Assembly: GCF_004341385.1 (NCBI RefSeq)
Contig: NZ_SLXE01000014.1
Span: 7,360-71,359 of the forward strand
Source of the DNA: Uruburuella suis
GTDB taxonomy: Bacteria; Pseudomonadota; Gammaproteobacteria; Burkholderiales; Neisseriaceae
Direction: 5' to 3'
DNA: 64,000 nt
Below the pieces are notes generated by a model, which did not search any database, had not been told where the DNA came from, and worked only from the letters and a program-made list of their open reading frames with translations. A program made the position numbers and the translations under genes. The first letter of the stretch is position 1. The number at the start of each line of letters is the position of its first letter. This document shows, piece after piece, positions 24,374-33,246 of the stretch.

Positions 24374-24928
24374 ATGTTTGATTTCGGTTTCAGCGAGCTT
24401 TTGCTGATCGGCGTGATTGCGCTGGTGGTGCTCGGCCCCGAGCGGCTGCCCAAAGCGGCGCGCATGGCCGGCCAATTGGTCGGGCGCGTGCAGCGCATGG
24501 TGGGCAGCGTCAAGCAGGAATTAAGCAGCCAGCTCGAAATGGATGAATTGCGCCGTGCCAAAGATGAATTCGAGGCCACGGCGCATTCGGTGCGCGATGA
24601 AATTGCCGGTATAGGCGCACAGGCACAAAGCGATTTGCACGATATTTCAGACGGCCTCTCGCCCGATAAACGCCCCGCATGGGAGCGCTTGCCCGAGCAG
24701 CGCACGCCGGCCGATTTCGGTGTGGATGAGCAGGGAAAGCCGCTGGCGCAAAACACACAAAGTGCGCAAGACGCCGCTTGGCAGCAATATTTGATGCCGT
24801 CTGAAAAGCCGACTGCCGCCGCGCACGGTTTTCAGACGGCCTCGTTGCGCCAGCAGGCCATGCGGCGCAAGCGCGACATGCGCCCGCGTTTCCGACCCCA
24901 ACCTCAGCTGCGCGCGCGCAAGAAGTGA
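24374..24928 (+). CDS. tatB: Sec-independent translocase subunit TatB
   Basis: Binds Tat signal peptides with TatC. A 184-residue protein: MFDFGFSELLLIGVIALVVL helix, then GPERLPKAARMAGQLVGRV. The long C-terminal tail carries three in-frame DUS copies (24646-24657; 24794-24805, the AT form; 24831-24842), read as SDGLS, MPSEK and FQTAS. This poorly constrained tail appears to tolerate uptake sequences. It ends RPRFRPQPQLRARKK. Confidence 0.94.
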   Translation: MFDFGFSELLLIGVIALVVLGPERLPKAARMAGQLVGRVQRMVGSVKQELSSQLEMDELRRAKDEFEATAHSVRDEIAGIGAQAQSDLHDISDGLSPDKRPAWERLPEQRTPADFGVDEQGKPLAQNTQSAQDAAWQQYLMPSEKPTAAAHGFQTASLRQQAMRRKRDMRPRFRPQPQLRARKK

Positions 24929-24934
24929 GTCAAC

Positions 24935-25675
24935 GTGTCTGAAGAAACCCAACAAACCGCCCAGCCGCTGATCGAGCATTTGCTGGAGCTGCGCCGCCGC
25001 CTGATGTGGACGATAGGCGGCTTGTTGCTGTGTTTTCTGGCCTTGATGCCGTTTGCGCAGCAGCTCTACACTTTTGTGGCGCAGCCTCTGATGGCCACGC
25101 TGCCGGCGGGCACCAGCATGATTGCCACCGATGTGATCGCGCCTTTTTTCGTGCCGGTGAAGGTAACGCTGATGGCGGCTTTTTTGCTGTCGCTGCCGCA
25201 CACACTTTATCAGGTATGGGCGTTTATCGCGCCGGCGCTTTATCAAAATGAAAAGCGCTTGGTGATGCCGCTGGTGCTCTCGAGCGTGTTGCTGTTTTTT
25301 GCCGGCATGGCGTTTGCTTATTTTCTGGTGTTTCCGCTGGTGTTTAAATTTCTCGCCGGTGTGACGCCGGTGGGTGTGAACATGGCCACCGATATCGACA
25401 AATACCTGTCGTTTATTCTCGGCATGTTTGTGGCTTTCGGCGCTACTTTCGAGGTGCCGGTGGTGGTGGTGCTGCTCAACCGCATGGGCGTGGTGTCGCT
25501 GGCGCAATTGCGCCTGGCGCGGCCTTATGTGATTGTGGGCGCTTTTGTGCTGGCCGCCGTGATTACGCCGCCCGATGTGATTTCGCAAGTGTTGCTGGCG
25601 GTGCCGCTGATTGTGCTTTATGAAGCGGGGCTGTGGTTTTGCCGCTTTATCCGCCCGCGTGTGCGGGATGAATGA
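24935..25675 (+). CDS. tatC: Sec-independent translocase subunit TatC
   Basis: Core receptor of the Tat system, 246 residues with six helices. It begins with the conserved cytoplasmic PLIEHLLELRRRLMWT, then FAQQLYTFVAQPLMATLPAG, PFFVPVKVTLMAAFLLSLPH, YQVWAFIAPALYQNEKRL and ITPPDVISQVLLAVPLIVLY with the conserved PDV. The start is GTG 24935, six bases after tatB; no ATG is better placed. Two DUS hairpins follow. Confidence 0.95.
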   Translation: MSEETQQTAQPLIEHLLELRRRLMWTIGGLLLCFLALMPFAQQLYTFVAQPLMATLPAGTSMIATDVIAPFFVPVKVTLMAAFLLSLPHTLYQVWAFIAPALYQNEKRLVMPLVLSSVLLFFAGMAFAYFLVFPLVFKFLAGVTPVGVNMATDIDKYLSFILGMFVAFGATFEVPVVVVLLNRMGVVSLAQLRLARPYVIVGAFVLAAVITPPDVISQVLLAVPLIVLYEAGLWFCRFIRPRVRDE

Positions 25676-25682
25676 AATGTGC

Positions 25683-25719
25683 AGGCCGTCTGAAAATCAA
25701 TAAGGCTTTCAGACGGCCT
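25683..25719 (+). terminator. inverted DUS pair behind tatC
   Basis: AGGCCGTCTGAAAA and TTTCAGACGGCCT lie across about ten bases, eight bases after the tatC stop. Confidence 0.7.
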
Positions 25720-25749
25720 GATGTGGTGATTTTAAACTTATTTTCTTTC

Positions 25750-25781
25750 AGGCCGTCTGAATGAAATCGTTCAGACGGCCT
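25750..25781 (+). terminator. second inverted DUS pair before the DUF2069 gene
   Basis: AGGCCGTCTGAA, TGAAATCG, TTCAGACGGCCT: it ends just 11 bases before the next start codon, so translation of that gene would begin right at the hairpin. Confidence 0.6.
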
Positions 25782-25792
25782 GTATTTATCAA

Positions 25793-26164
25793 ATGACAAA
25801 TCCGACTTCTTCCAAACAACATTGGTCGTACACCGCGGCCGTTGCCAGCCTGGCCGGCCTGATTGCGGTGAGCCTGGCATGGGAATTATGGCTCGCGCCG
25901 TTGCGCCCGGGCGGCTCATGGCTGGCGCTCAAAGCCTTGCCTTTATGCCTGCCGCTGGCGGGCATACTCAAGGGCAAGGTCTATACTTATCAATGGACCT
26001 GCCTTTTGGTGCTGGCCTATTTTGCCGAAGCGGTGATGCGCTTGTTTGACGCTGGTGCGGCCAGCCGCTGGTGCGCGGCGGCAGCCTTGCTGTGCAGCAC
26101 GGTGCTGTTTGTGGCCTGTTTGGTTTTTGTGAAACAAAGCAGAAAGGCGGCGGCGCATGTTTAA
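25793..26164 (+). CDS. DUF2069 inner membrane protein
   Basis: A 123-residue protein with four predicted helices (AAVASLAGLIAVSLAWELWL; ALPLCLPLAGILKGKVY; WTCLLVLAYFAEAVMRLF; ALLCSTVLFVACLVFV). The pattern LKALPLCLPLAGILKG followed by YTYQWTCLLVLAYFAEAVM is the DUF2069 hallmark. Function unknown. Its 3' end overlaps the pglL start by eight bases, implying coupled translation. Confidence 0.85.
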   Translation: MTNPTSSKQHWSYTAAVASLAGLIAVSLAWELWLAPLRPGGSWLALKALPLCLPLAGILKGKVYTYQWTCLLVLAYFAEAVMRLFDAGAASRWCAAAALLCSTVLFVACLVFVKQSRKAAAHV

Positions 26165-27974
26165 ACAACATTCAAGCAGCAGTGCGACAGATTGGCCGCT
26201 GTGGTTTTGCTTTTGGCTGATGGCGGTGGCGCCGTTTTTATCGCTCTACCGGGTGGGGCCTTTATCGAGCTTTTTTCTGGAGGCCGGCGCTTTGCTCGCG
26301 GCCTTGGTGTTGGTGTTGCTCAGCGCTTTTTATGGCCGTTTGAACGTGCGTTTGCCTGCCGCCGGCCTGTATTTTCTGCTGCTGGCGGCCGGATTGTGGC
26401 TGCAAGCCCGGCTGATGGAGCTTGTCTACCCGGGTTTCAGCGATTTGGCGGTGTGGACTTTTGTGATATTGGCGCTCACCGTTTGGGCGTGCCGCGGCTG
26501 GGTGGCGGCCTTGGGGCAGGAGCGGGTGGTGGCGGTGTTGGCGTGGGTTTTGCTGCTCGGCGCGCTCTTGCAGGCTGTGGTGGCGCTGATGCAGTTTACC
26601 GGGCTGGCATCGTGGGAACCTTTGCGCGGCGTGGTGGCTTATCGCGGTTTGCGCGAGGTGAGCGGCCAGCTCGGCCAGCGCAACCATTTGGGGCATTATT
26701 TGATGTGGGGCGTGCTCGCTGCGGCTTATTTGTGGTCGCAGCGGCGGCTGCAAGGCTGGCTGGGCTGCTTGGCGGTGTTGGCGCTCACAGCGGTGCTGGC
26801 GCTCGTGAATTCGCGCACTATCTTTACTTATGTGCTGGCCGTTGCGCTGCTGCTGCCGCTGTGGCGTTGGCGTGCAGGTGCATCGGCGCGGCGCATGGTG
26901 TGGATTACGGCGTTTGCGCTGTTGATGACGGTGCTGATGCAGTTTGCGCTCAATGCCGCTTTGGGCTGGTTTACGGATGTGCAATACGATACGGCTTTAG
27001 ATCGCGTGGAAGCCAGCGGCTTTGCCATGTCGGCGCGCGATATCGAATGGCGCAAGGCCTGGCAAATCTTTTTGGCCGCACCGTTGTGGGGGCACGGTTG
27101 GGGCAGCTATGCTTTGCAGGGCTTTTTAACCCATCCGTTTCCGCAGCAGGTTTATAGTAATAATCAACTGAATGTGCTGTTTACCCATTCGCACAATATC
27201 GTGTTGCAATTGCTGGCCGAAACCGGCATTGCCGGCACAGCGCTGGCGGGGTTGGGCTATCTGGCCGCCATCGGCCGCCTGTTCAGACGGCCTGCCGGTG
27301 ATGCATCGCTGGTGCTGCTGGCGATGATGACGGTGTCGTTGTGCCACAGCCTGTTGGAATATCCCTTGTGGTATGTTTACTTTTTGGTGCCTTTCGCGCT
27401 GATGATGAGCCTGTCGCCTGCCGATGTGCGTGATGAAGCCGCCGCCGTCGATAGCCGCTGGCAGCGCTTGGGCGGCGGTGTGCTGGCGCTGCTGCTGATT
27501 ACGGGTTTGCTGCGCTTGGCTTGGGTGTATCACGATTTGACCGCATTTAGCGTACAGGGCAAAAACGACAGCGCCGCCACCATCGTGCAGAAAACCGAAG
27601 GCTTGCTGAAAATCGCCGAAACCGAGCCTCTGCTGCGCTATTATGCGCAACTATCGCTCACCCGCCGTGCCAATCCTGCCGACCCGATGGTGCAGCCGTG
27701 GGCAGAAGAAGCGGCTCTTCAAGCCTTGTATTTCCGCCCTTATGCCAACACTTACCAAGTGGGCTTGTATCAGCAGCGCAGCGGGCAAGCGAAAGAAGCG
27801 GCCGAGTGGCTGCAAAAAACTTATGAATACTACCCCTATATGCTGCCGCTCTACAGCGAGCGCATTTATGCTTCGCCGTATTTCCACAGCTTGCGCGCCC
27901 AAGTGGCTGAAAATTGCCGCGCTTTTGCCCAAAGCCGTGCCGAAACCAAACCATGCACGGCGGTGAAGCCCTGA
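26157..27974 (+). CDS. pglL: O-oligosaccharyltransferase of the PglL / O-antigen ligase family
   Basis: In Neisseria, PglL moves lipid-linked oligosaccharide en bloc to serines of pilin and other periplasmic proteins. The 605-residue length equals neisserial PglL. About 12 hydrophobic helices; the Wzy_C motif is GQLGQRNHLGHYLMWG, and the conserved periplasmic loop carries the catalytic-type His in VLFTHSHNIVLQLLAETG. The C-terminal 170 residues are soluble (QQRSGQAKEAAEWLQKTYEY), as in PglL. A DUS (27282-27293) is read in frame as FRRPA. An O-antigen ligase WaaL is the alternative; length and synteny favour PglL. Confidence 0.82.
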   Translation: MFKQHSSSSATDWPLWFCFWLMAVAPFLSLYRVGPLSSFFLEAGALLAALVLVLLSAFYGRLNVRLPAAGLYFLLLAAGLWLQARLMELVYPGFSDLAVWTFVILALTVWACRGWVAALGQERVVAVLAWVLLLGALLQAVVALMQFTGLASWEPLRGVVAYRGLREVSGQLGQRNHLGHYLMWGVLAAAYLWSQRRLQGWLGCLAVLALTAVLALVNSRTIFTYVLAVALLLPLWRWRAGASARRMVWITAFALLMTVLMQFALNAALGWFTDVQYDTALDRVEASGFAMSARDIEWRKAWQIFLAAPLWGHGWGSYALQGFLTHPFPQQVYSNNQLNVLFTHSHNIVLQLLAETGIAGTALAGLGYLAAIGRLFRRPAGDASLVLLAMMTVSLCHSLLEYPLWYVYFLVPFALMMSLSPADVRDEAAAVDSRWQRLGGGVLALLLITGLLRLAWVYHDLTAFSVQGKNDSAATIVQKTEGLLKIAETEPLLRYYAQLSLTRRANPADPMVQPWAEEAALQALYFRPYANTYQVGLYQQRSGQAKEAAEWLQKTYEYYPYMLPLYSERIYASPYFHSLRAQVAENCRAFAQSRAETKPCTAVKP

Positions 27975-28136
27975 GCGTTTAATCGGAATGTAAATGCCTT
28001 TACATTCATTGCAAAAACGCGCAAAAGCAAAAACACGCTATATACAAGCACAGATTGCATGTTAAGATTGACGCGTTCCGCATACCTGAGCATTTGTGCG
28101 GGCGCACCAAAACAAGATAAATCTAAAGGATAAACC

Positions 28137-28814
28137 ATGAGTCGCGTATTGCTGGTTGATGATGACGCCCTGTTAACCGAACTGCTGACCGAATACCTCT
28201 CTGCCGAAGGCCTTGATGTACACAGCGTGCCTGATGGCGAGGCCGGTGTGCAGGAAATCCTGTCGGGCCAGTATGATGTGGTGGTGCTGGATTCGATGAT
28301 GCCGAAAATGAACGGTTTGGACGTGCTGAAAAACGTGCGCAGCCAAAGCACCGTGCCGGTGATTATGCTTACCGCCAAAGGCGATGATATCGACCGCATT
28401 ATCGGCCTGGAAATGGGTGCCGACGATTATGTGCCCAAGCCCTGCACCCCGCGCGAATTGCTGGCGCGCATCAACGCCATTTTGCGCCGCGCCCAACAAT
28501 CGGGCGAGCAAAACAACAGTCCCAACAGCATTGCCGTGAGCAATGTCACCCTTTATCCGGCCAAGCGCCAGGCCACCATCGGCGAAGCGCCGCTGGAATT
28601 GACCAGCACCGAATTCAACTTGCTTGAAGTGTTGATGCGCCATGCCGGCCAAGTGGTGAGCAAGGAAACGCTCTCGATTGAAGCGCTCGACCGCAAGCTG
28701 GCCAAATTCGACCGCAGCATTGATGTGCATATTTCCAGCATTCGCCACAAGCTGGGCGATGCCTCGCTGATTCAAACCGTGCGCGGTTTGGGCTATTTGT
28801 TTGTGAAAAACTGA
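28137..28814 (+). CDS. misR: response regulator MisR (OmpR/CpxR class)
   Basis: DNA-binding response regulator, 225 residues. Receiver domain: acidic pocket DDDALL at residues 8-10, phospho-acceptor Asp52 in VVVLDSMMPKMNG, Lys in DDYVPKPCTP. A winged-helix domain ends with VHISSIRHKLGDASLI and TVRGLGYLF. It is immediately followed by its kinase. The pair matches meningococcal MisR/MisS, which controls envelope-stress genes including dsb and LOS inner-core decoration; that regulon is literature knowledge. Confidence 0.9.
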   Translation: MSRVLLVDDDALLTELLTEYLSAEGLDVHSVPDGEAGVQEILSGQYDVVVLDSMMPKMNGLDVLKNVRSQSTVPVIMLTAKGDDIDRIIGLEMGADDYVPKPCTPRELLARINAILRRAQQSGEQNNSPNSIAVSNVTLYPAKRQATIGEAPLELTSTEFNLLEVLMRHAGQVVSKETLSIEALDRKLAKFDRSIDVHISSIRHKLGDASLIQTVRGLGYLFVKN

Positions 28815-28837
28815 TTTTGAAAACAGCCTGCTAAAAA

Positions 28838-30283
28838 ATGAAACTGTTTCAACGCATCTTCGCCACGTTTTGCGCCGTGATTATCTGCGCCATATTCGTG
28901 GCGAGTTTTTCTTTCTGGCTGGTGCAAAACACCATAGCCGAAAACCATTTCCAGCAGCAGCGCACCATCGAAACCACGCTGCTGGGCAGCATTGTGTCGG
29001 CCTTTAACGTACGCGGCGAGCAGGGTGCGCGCGAAATTTTGGTGGAATGGAAAGACAATCCGGTTGCCCAAAACGTGTATGTGATTACCGGCGACAATAA
29101 AAAAGATATTCTCAACCGCCCGATCGACCCGCGCCTGATTGAAGCCGCCCGCTTTTTTGCACTCGATAATCCCCATTCCCAGCTGGCGCATATCGAATTC
29201 GACCGCTGGGGCGAAGAATATCTGTTTTTCATCCGCGGCTGGAACAACCCGCAAATTCAGCGTCCGCCCAGCCCGCTGTTTATTCCCGGCCTGCAATTGG
29301 CGCCGATTTGGCATGAATTCATTATTCTGACCTTTATCATTTTGGTGGGGCTTTTGTTGGCCTATATTTTGGCCAACAACATCACCAAGCCCATTCGCAT
29401 TCTCGATCGCGGCATGAGCCGCTTGGCTTCGGGCGATTTGGAAACGCGCATTTCCCAGCAAGTGGACGACCGCGACGACGAGCTTTCCAATCTGGCTTTG
29501 CAGTTTGACAAAATGGCGCAGCAGCTGCAAAAACTGGTGGAAAAAGAGCGCCACCTGCTGCACCATGTGTCGCACGAAATGCGCTCGCCCTTGGCGCGCA
29601 TGCAGGCGATTGTGGGGCTGATTCAGGCGCAGCCGCAAAAGCAGGAGCAATATTTGCAGCGGCTCGAAAGCGAGCTCACGCGCATGGATGCGCTGGTGGG
29701 CGAATTACTCACCTTGTCGAGGCTGGAAACCGCTCATGTGCAGATGGAAAAAGACCGCCTCAAGCTGCTGCCGCTGCTGCGCCAATTGGTGGAAGACTGC
29801 CAAAGCATCGCCGAGCAAAACCACCAGCGGGTGAGCCTGGTGATTGCCCCGAAAATGCAGGAAGATGCCTGCCTGATGGCCAACGAAAGTTATCTCTACC
29901 GCGCTTTTGATAATGTGATTCGCAATGCCATGGCCTACAGCCCCGAGGGCAGCACCATTCAAGTGAGCCTGGGGCAGGATGCGCGCCATTGGCTGATTGA
30001 TATTGCCGACAACGGCCCGGGCGTGGACGAATCGCAGCTACCGCATATTTTCACCGCGTTTTACCGCGCCGACAGCAGCGCCCACAAGCCCGGCACCGGC
30101 TTGGGGTTGGCCTTGACCAAGCACATTGTCGGCCAGCACGGCGGCAAAATCATCGCCGAAAACCTACAGCCCAACGGTTTGAGAATGCGCATCAGCCTGC
30201 CCAAAACCAAGCCGCTCAAAGGCTTGGAAGCGAAAGAGGCGAAAAATGCCGAGGCCAAAGAGAAAGAAACCGAGCCTGAGTAA
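28838..30283 (+). CDS. misS: sensor histidine kinase MisS (CpxA class)
   Basis: Inner-membrane kinase partner of MisR, 481 residues. N-terminal helix FATFCAVIICAIFVASFSFW, a periplasmic sensor of about 130 residues, a second helix IILTFIILVGLLLAYIL, HAMP (NNITKPIRILDRGMSRLASG), H-box HHVSHEMRSPLARMQ, N-box FDNVIRNAMAYS, G1 DNGPGVDES and G2 PGTGLGLALTKH. It starts 23 bases after misR. The tail beyond residue ~460 is a Lys/Glu-rich extension (EAKEAKNAEAKEKETEPE) with no predicted fold. Confidence 0.9.
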   Translation: MKLFQRIFATFCAVIICAIFVASFSFWLVQNTIAENHFQQQRTIETTLLGSIVSAFNVRGEQGAREILVEWKDNPVAQNVYVITGDNKKDILNRPIDPRLIEAARFFALDNPHSQLAHIEFDRWGEEYLFFIRGWNNPQIQRPPSPLFIPGLQLAPIWHEFIILTFIILVGLLLAYILANNITKPIRILDRGMSRLASGDLETRISQQVDDRDDELSNLALQFDKMAQQLQKLVEKERHLLHHVSHEMRSPLARMQAIVGLIQAQPQKQEQYLQRLESELTRMDALVGELLTLSRLETAHVQMEKDRLKLLPLLRQLVEDCQSIAEQNHQRVSLVIAPKMQEDACLMANESYLYRAFDNVIRNAMAYSPEGSTIQVSLGQDARHWLIDIADNGPGVDESQLPHIFTAFYRADSSAHKPGTGLGLALTKHIVGQHGGKIIAENLQPNGLRMRISLPKTKPLKGLEAKEAKNAEAKEKETEPE

Positions 30284-30320
30284 TAAGCGTGTGCACAAAC
30301 ATTTGAGGCCGTCTGAAACT

Positions 30321-30505
30321 TGAACTGCACCTCAAAAGTTGGCCCCTTCCCCCCATCCAATCCATAACCGGACATTTGCTTCGATAGAAGCATTGGAAGC
30401 GGAAATACACGAGTATATCCGCTACTACAACCATGAAAGATTGAGTTTGAAATTGAAAAACTGAATCCTGTGGCATACAGCACCCAGTTTGCAACCGCTG
30501 CTTGA
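30321..30505 (+). pseudogene. IS3-family insertion sequence remnant
   Basis: TGAACTGCACCTCAAAAGTT at 30321 is a typical IS3-family left end. About 50 bases later an open stretch from about 30372 reads FASIEALEAEIHEYIRYYNH, then ERLSLKLK, the C-terminal end of an IS3 OrfB transposase; the frame then meets TGA (30462-30464), and continues one base back as NPVAYSTQFATAA. Nearly all of the transposase is deleted and the tail is frameshifted, so it is dead. Confidence 0.72.
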
Positions 30506-30673
30506 AAAATGATGGATTCAGTGGCTTAAAAATGCCCAAGATTGCGGGGCAGTTCATATTTTCAGACGGCCTCTTGTTAGCTATCGCAACACGATTTAAA
30601 CCCATATAGCGCCATCGCCCTGCCGGCGATTATGCTATGATGCGCGCTGAACCAAACAGACGGAAAACCGAAT

Positions 30674-31735
30674 ATGACTGCCTTGAAAAACGACACTTTT
30701 TTGCGCGCATTGTTAAAAGAGCCGGTGGAATACACGCCGGTGTGGATGATGCGCCAGGCCGGCCGCTATCTGCCTGAATACAAAGCCACCCGCGCGCAAG
30801 CGGGCAGCTTTCTCGATTTGTGCAAAAACACCGAATTGGCCACGGAAGTAACCATCCAGCCGCTGGAGCGCTTCGATTTGGACGCGGCGATTTTGTTTTC
30901 CGACATCCTCACCGTGCCCGATGCCATGGGGCTGGGCCTCTATTTCGCCGAGGGTGAGGGGCCTAAATTTGAACGGGTGTTGCAGCACGAGGCCGATATC
31001 GCCAAACTGGAAGTGCCCGATATGGTGAAGCTGCGCTATGTGTTTGATGCGGTGGCTTCTATCCGCAGCGCGCTTGATGGCCGCGTGCCGCTGATCGGTT
31101 TTTCCGGCAGCCCGTTTACGCTGGCCTGCTATATGGTGGAAGGCGGCAGCAGCAAGGAATTTCGCACCATTAAAAGTATGATGTATGCGCGCCCCGATTT
31201 GCTGCACAAAATTTTGGACGTGAATGCGCAGGCCGTTACGGCTTATCTGAATGCGCAAATCGATGCCGGTGCACAAGCGGTGCAGATTTTCGACACTTGG
31301 GGCGGCGTGCTCAGCGATGCGGCGTTTGCCGAATTCAGCCTGCACTATATGCAGCAGATTATCAGCGGCTTGAAGCGCGAAAACGAAGGCCGCCGCGTGC
31401 CGGTGATTGTGTTCACCAAAGGCGGCGGCTTGTGGCTGGAGCAAATGGCCGCCATCGGCGCCGATGCGCTCGGCCTCGATTGGACGTGCAACATCGGCCA
31501 GGCGCGCAGCCGCGTGGGCAGCCAAGTGGCGCTGCAAGGCAATTTCGACCCGTTTGCGCTGTTTGGCACACCTGATAGCATACGCGCCGAAACCGCGCGC
31601 ATTCTGGCGGCTTATGGCGAGGGCAGCGGCCATGTGTTCAACCTCGGCCACGGCATCAACCAGCATGCCGATCCCGAGCATGCCAAAATTTTGGTGGATG
31701 CGGTGCATGAATTGTCGCGCCCTTATCACCGTTAA
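30674..31735 (+). CDS. hemE: uroporphyrinogen decarboxylase HemE
   Basis: Decarboxylates the four acetate side chains of uroporphyrinogen III to coproporphyrinogen III in heme synthesis. A 353-residue TIM barrel: N-terminal PVEYTPVWMMRQAGRYLPEY with the Arg residues that bind the substrate, ILFSDILTVPDAMG with catalytic Asp, GFSGSPFTLACYMVEGG, and HVFNLGHGINQHADPEH. ATG 30674 lies in AACCGAATATG. A short family C repeat follows. Confidence 0.97.
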   Translation: MTALKNDTFLRALLKEPVEYTPVWMMRQAGRYLPEYKATRAQAGSFLDLCKNTELATEVTIQPLERFDLDAAILFSDILTVPDAMGLGLYFAEGEGPKFERVLQHEADIAKLEVPDMVKLRYVFDAVASIRSALDGRVPLIGFSGSPFTLACYMVEGGSSKEFRTIKSMMYARPDLLHKILDVNAQAVTAYLNAQIDAGAQAVQIFDTWGGVLSDAAFAEFSLHYMQQIISGLKRENEGRRVPVIVFTKGGGLWLEQMAAIGADALGLDWTCNIGQARSRVGSQVALQGNFDPFALFGTPDSIRAETARILAAYGEGSGHVFNLGHGINQHADPEHAKILVDAVHELSRPYHR

Positions 31736-31751
31736 ACACCGATATTCATCT

Positions 31752-31924
31752 AATACCCATTCAAAAAAATAATATACAAACAGGCAGCCTGTAGGTCGGA
31801 TTCTCGAATCCGACACTTGTTCGCAGAACAAGGCACGCACATCGCTTTGGCCGTTGGCCAAACTACGCGGATGATGCTGCCGAACTGCTTTTATTTTGTA
31901 AGGTTATTTTTTTAGAATTGGTAT
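31752..31924. repeat. family C inverted-repeat element, copy 1
   Basis: About 173 bp with family A-type ends (AATACCCATTCAAAAAAATA and TTATTTTTTTAGAATTGGTA). The interior carries GTCGGATTC/GAATCCGAC and CTTGTTC/GAACAAG hairpins. It is almost identical to the reverse complement of 34620-34812 but lacks 21 bases present there. Related pieces lie at about 41203-41237. Confidence 0.8.
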
Positions 31925-31932
31925 AAAACAAA

Positions 31933-31964
31933 ACAGGCCGTCTGAAAGCTTTCAGACGGCCTGT
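31933..31964. terminator. bidirectional inverted DUS pair between hemE and pbpG
   Basis: ACAGGCCGTCTGAAAG directly abuts CTTTCAGACGGCCTGT: a 16-pair stem between two convergent genes. Confidence 0.78.
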
Positions 31965-31984
31965 TTGATGATGGCAAAGCAATA

Positions 31985-32929
31985 TCAAGAGGGGCGTTGC
32001 AACATCCACGATTCGATTTTGCGCGCATCGTTTACGCGGCTGAGCGAAGAGGGCGAGTTGAGCAACACAATGGTGACCGGCTGATTTTGCACGCTGGCTT
32101 TCACCACCATCGAGCGGCCGGCTTCGCGGATGTAGCCCGTTTTTTGCAGCTCGATATTCCAGCCGCCTTCGCGCACCAAGGCATTGGAATTTTTATAGCT
32201 TTGCTGGCGGCCGTTGCTGGTGTAAACCGAGCCGTAATTCGAGGTGCTGTTGCGGCTGATCAGCGGGTAGCGGCTGGCGGCCTGCACGAGCTTGTTCAAA
32301 TCGCTGGCGGTGGACACATTGCGGAAATCCAAGCCGGTGGGCTCGTAAAAGCGTGAATTGCTCATGCCCAGGCTCTGCGCTTTGCGGTTCATCGCCTCAA
32401 CAAAAGCACTCATGCCACCCGGATAATTGCGGCCGAGCGCATGGGTGGCGCGGTTTTCGCTGCTCATCAGGCTCAAGTGCAGCAATTCGCTGCGCGTGAG
32501 TGTGGTGCCGATGGAAAGGCGGCTGCCGGTGCCTTTGAGGCGGTCGATTTCCGCATCGGTGATGGTGATGCGCTCATTCATGTTTTGGCCGGCATCCAGC
32601 ACCACAATGGCCGACATCAGCTTGGAAATCGAGGCAATCGGCATCACGCGGTTGGGGTTTTTCTGGAAAAGCACTTCGCCGGTGCGGTTGTTGACGATAA
32701 GCGCCGATTGCGAAGTGAGCAGGGGGCCTGCCATGGCGGCTTGCGCTTCAATTTGGCCGGCGGGGTTTTGCAGGGCGAATGCGCCTAAAGGATCATCCTG
32801 GGTGGGAAAATTTTGCTCCAAGAATTGACCCAATACATCCAAATCGTCGGCGGCGGCGGGCAGGCTGGCAAGCAGCCCCAAGCCGAGGCAGGCGGCCATG
32901 ATTTTTTTGCTGATACGGGTAATGGTCAT
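31985..32929 (-). CDS. pbpG: D-alanyl-D-alanine endopeptidase, PBP7/PbpG type
   Basis: Periplasmic low-molecular-mass penicillin-binding protein that cuts peptide cross-links in peptidoglycan. It has 314 residues with a Sec signal (MAACLGLGLLASLPAAA). Active-site motifs: SxxK as SISK (Ser100-Lys103), SxN as SSEN in HLSLMSSENRATHAL, and KTG in LQKTGYIREAG. The last is followed by the usual beta-strand VIVLLNS-like stretch. It lacks the C-terminal membrane anchor of PBP5-type carboxypeptidases, which favours PBP7. It is divergent from clpX and flanked by family C repeats. Confidence 0.9.
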   Translation of the reverse strand: MTITRISKKIMAACLGLGLLASLPAAADDLDVLGQFLEQNFPTQDDPLGAFALQNPAGQIEAQAAMAGPLLTSQSALIVNNRTGEVLFQKNPNRVMPIASISKLMSAIVVLDAGQNMNERITITDAEIDRLKGTGSRLSIGTTLTRSELLHLSLMSSENRATHALGRNYPGGMSAFVEAMNRKAQSLGMSNSRFYEPTGLDFRNVSTASDLNKLVQAASRYPLISRNSTSNYGSVYTSNGRQQSYKNSNALVREGGWNIELQKTGYIREAGRSMVVKASVQNQPVTIVLLNSPSSLSRVNDARKIESWMLQRPS

Positions 32930-33246
32930 GATGTCGGTTTCCGGCAGAGAGGGTTTTGAAAAAGACGGTGCGGAAAAATGCGTACGCTGAAAGGCTTATC
33001 GGTCGCATAAAAATAAGTATGTAATTCATTGTGGTGAAATTTAACTTGCTTGTAAAGCATTGTGGAAAATTTTTTTCGTTTGTTTGCATATAGTTTGGTA
33101 GTTTGTTGCGGATAAGGGCATAAGGCCGTCTGAAAAGTTAAGAATAAAGCGCCAAACAACAGCCGCCGGTTTGATAATCGGGCGGATACTTATTATACTA
33201 GGCGTTTTGGCGGGCGCGAGCCTGCATTGAATGGCGAATCGGAAAT
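32930..33246 (+). promoter_or_regulatory. divergent pbpG / clpX control region with sigma-70 promoter for clpX
   Basis: A good sigma-70 promoter points to clpX: TTGATA (33171-33176), 17 bases, TATACT (33194-33199), about 48 bases before the ATG. One DUS lies at about 33122. The pbpG side is AT-rich (TTGTGGAAAATTTTTTTCG) with no clear box by eye. Confidence 0.6.

Noticed and set aside
24647..25588. 313-codon minus-strand frame opposite tatB/tatC
   Set aside because: Low-complexity His/Arg/Gln-rich translation, an antisense artefact of a GC-rich gene.
30713..31861. 382-codon minus-strand frame opposite hemE
   Set aside because: Shadow of hemE; no motif and no RBS.
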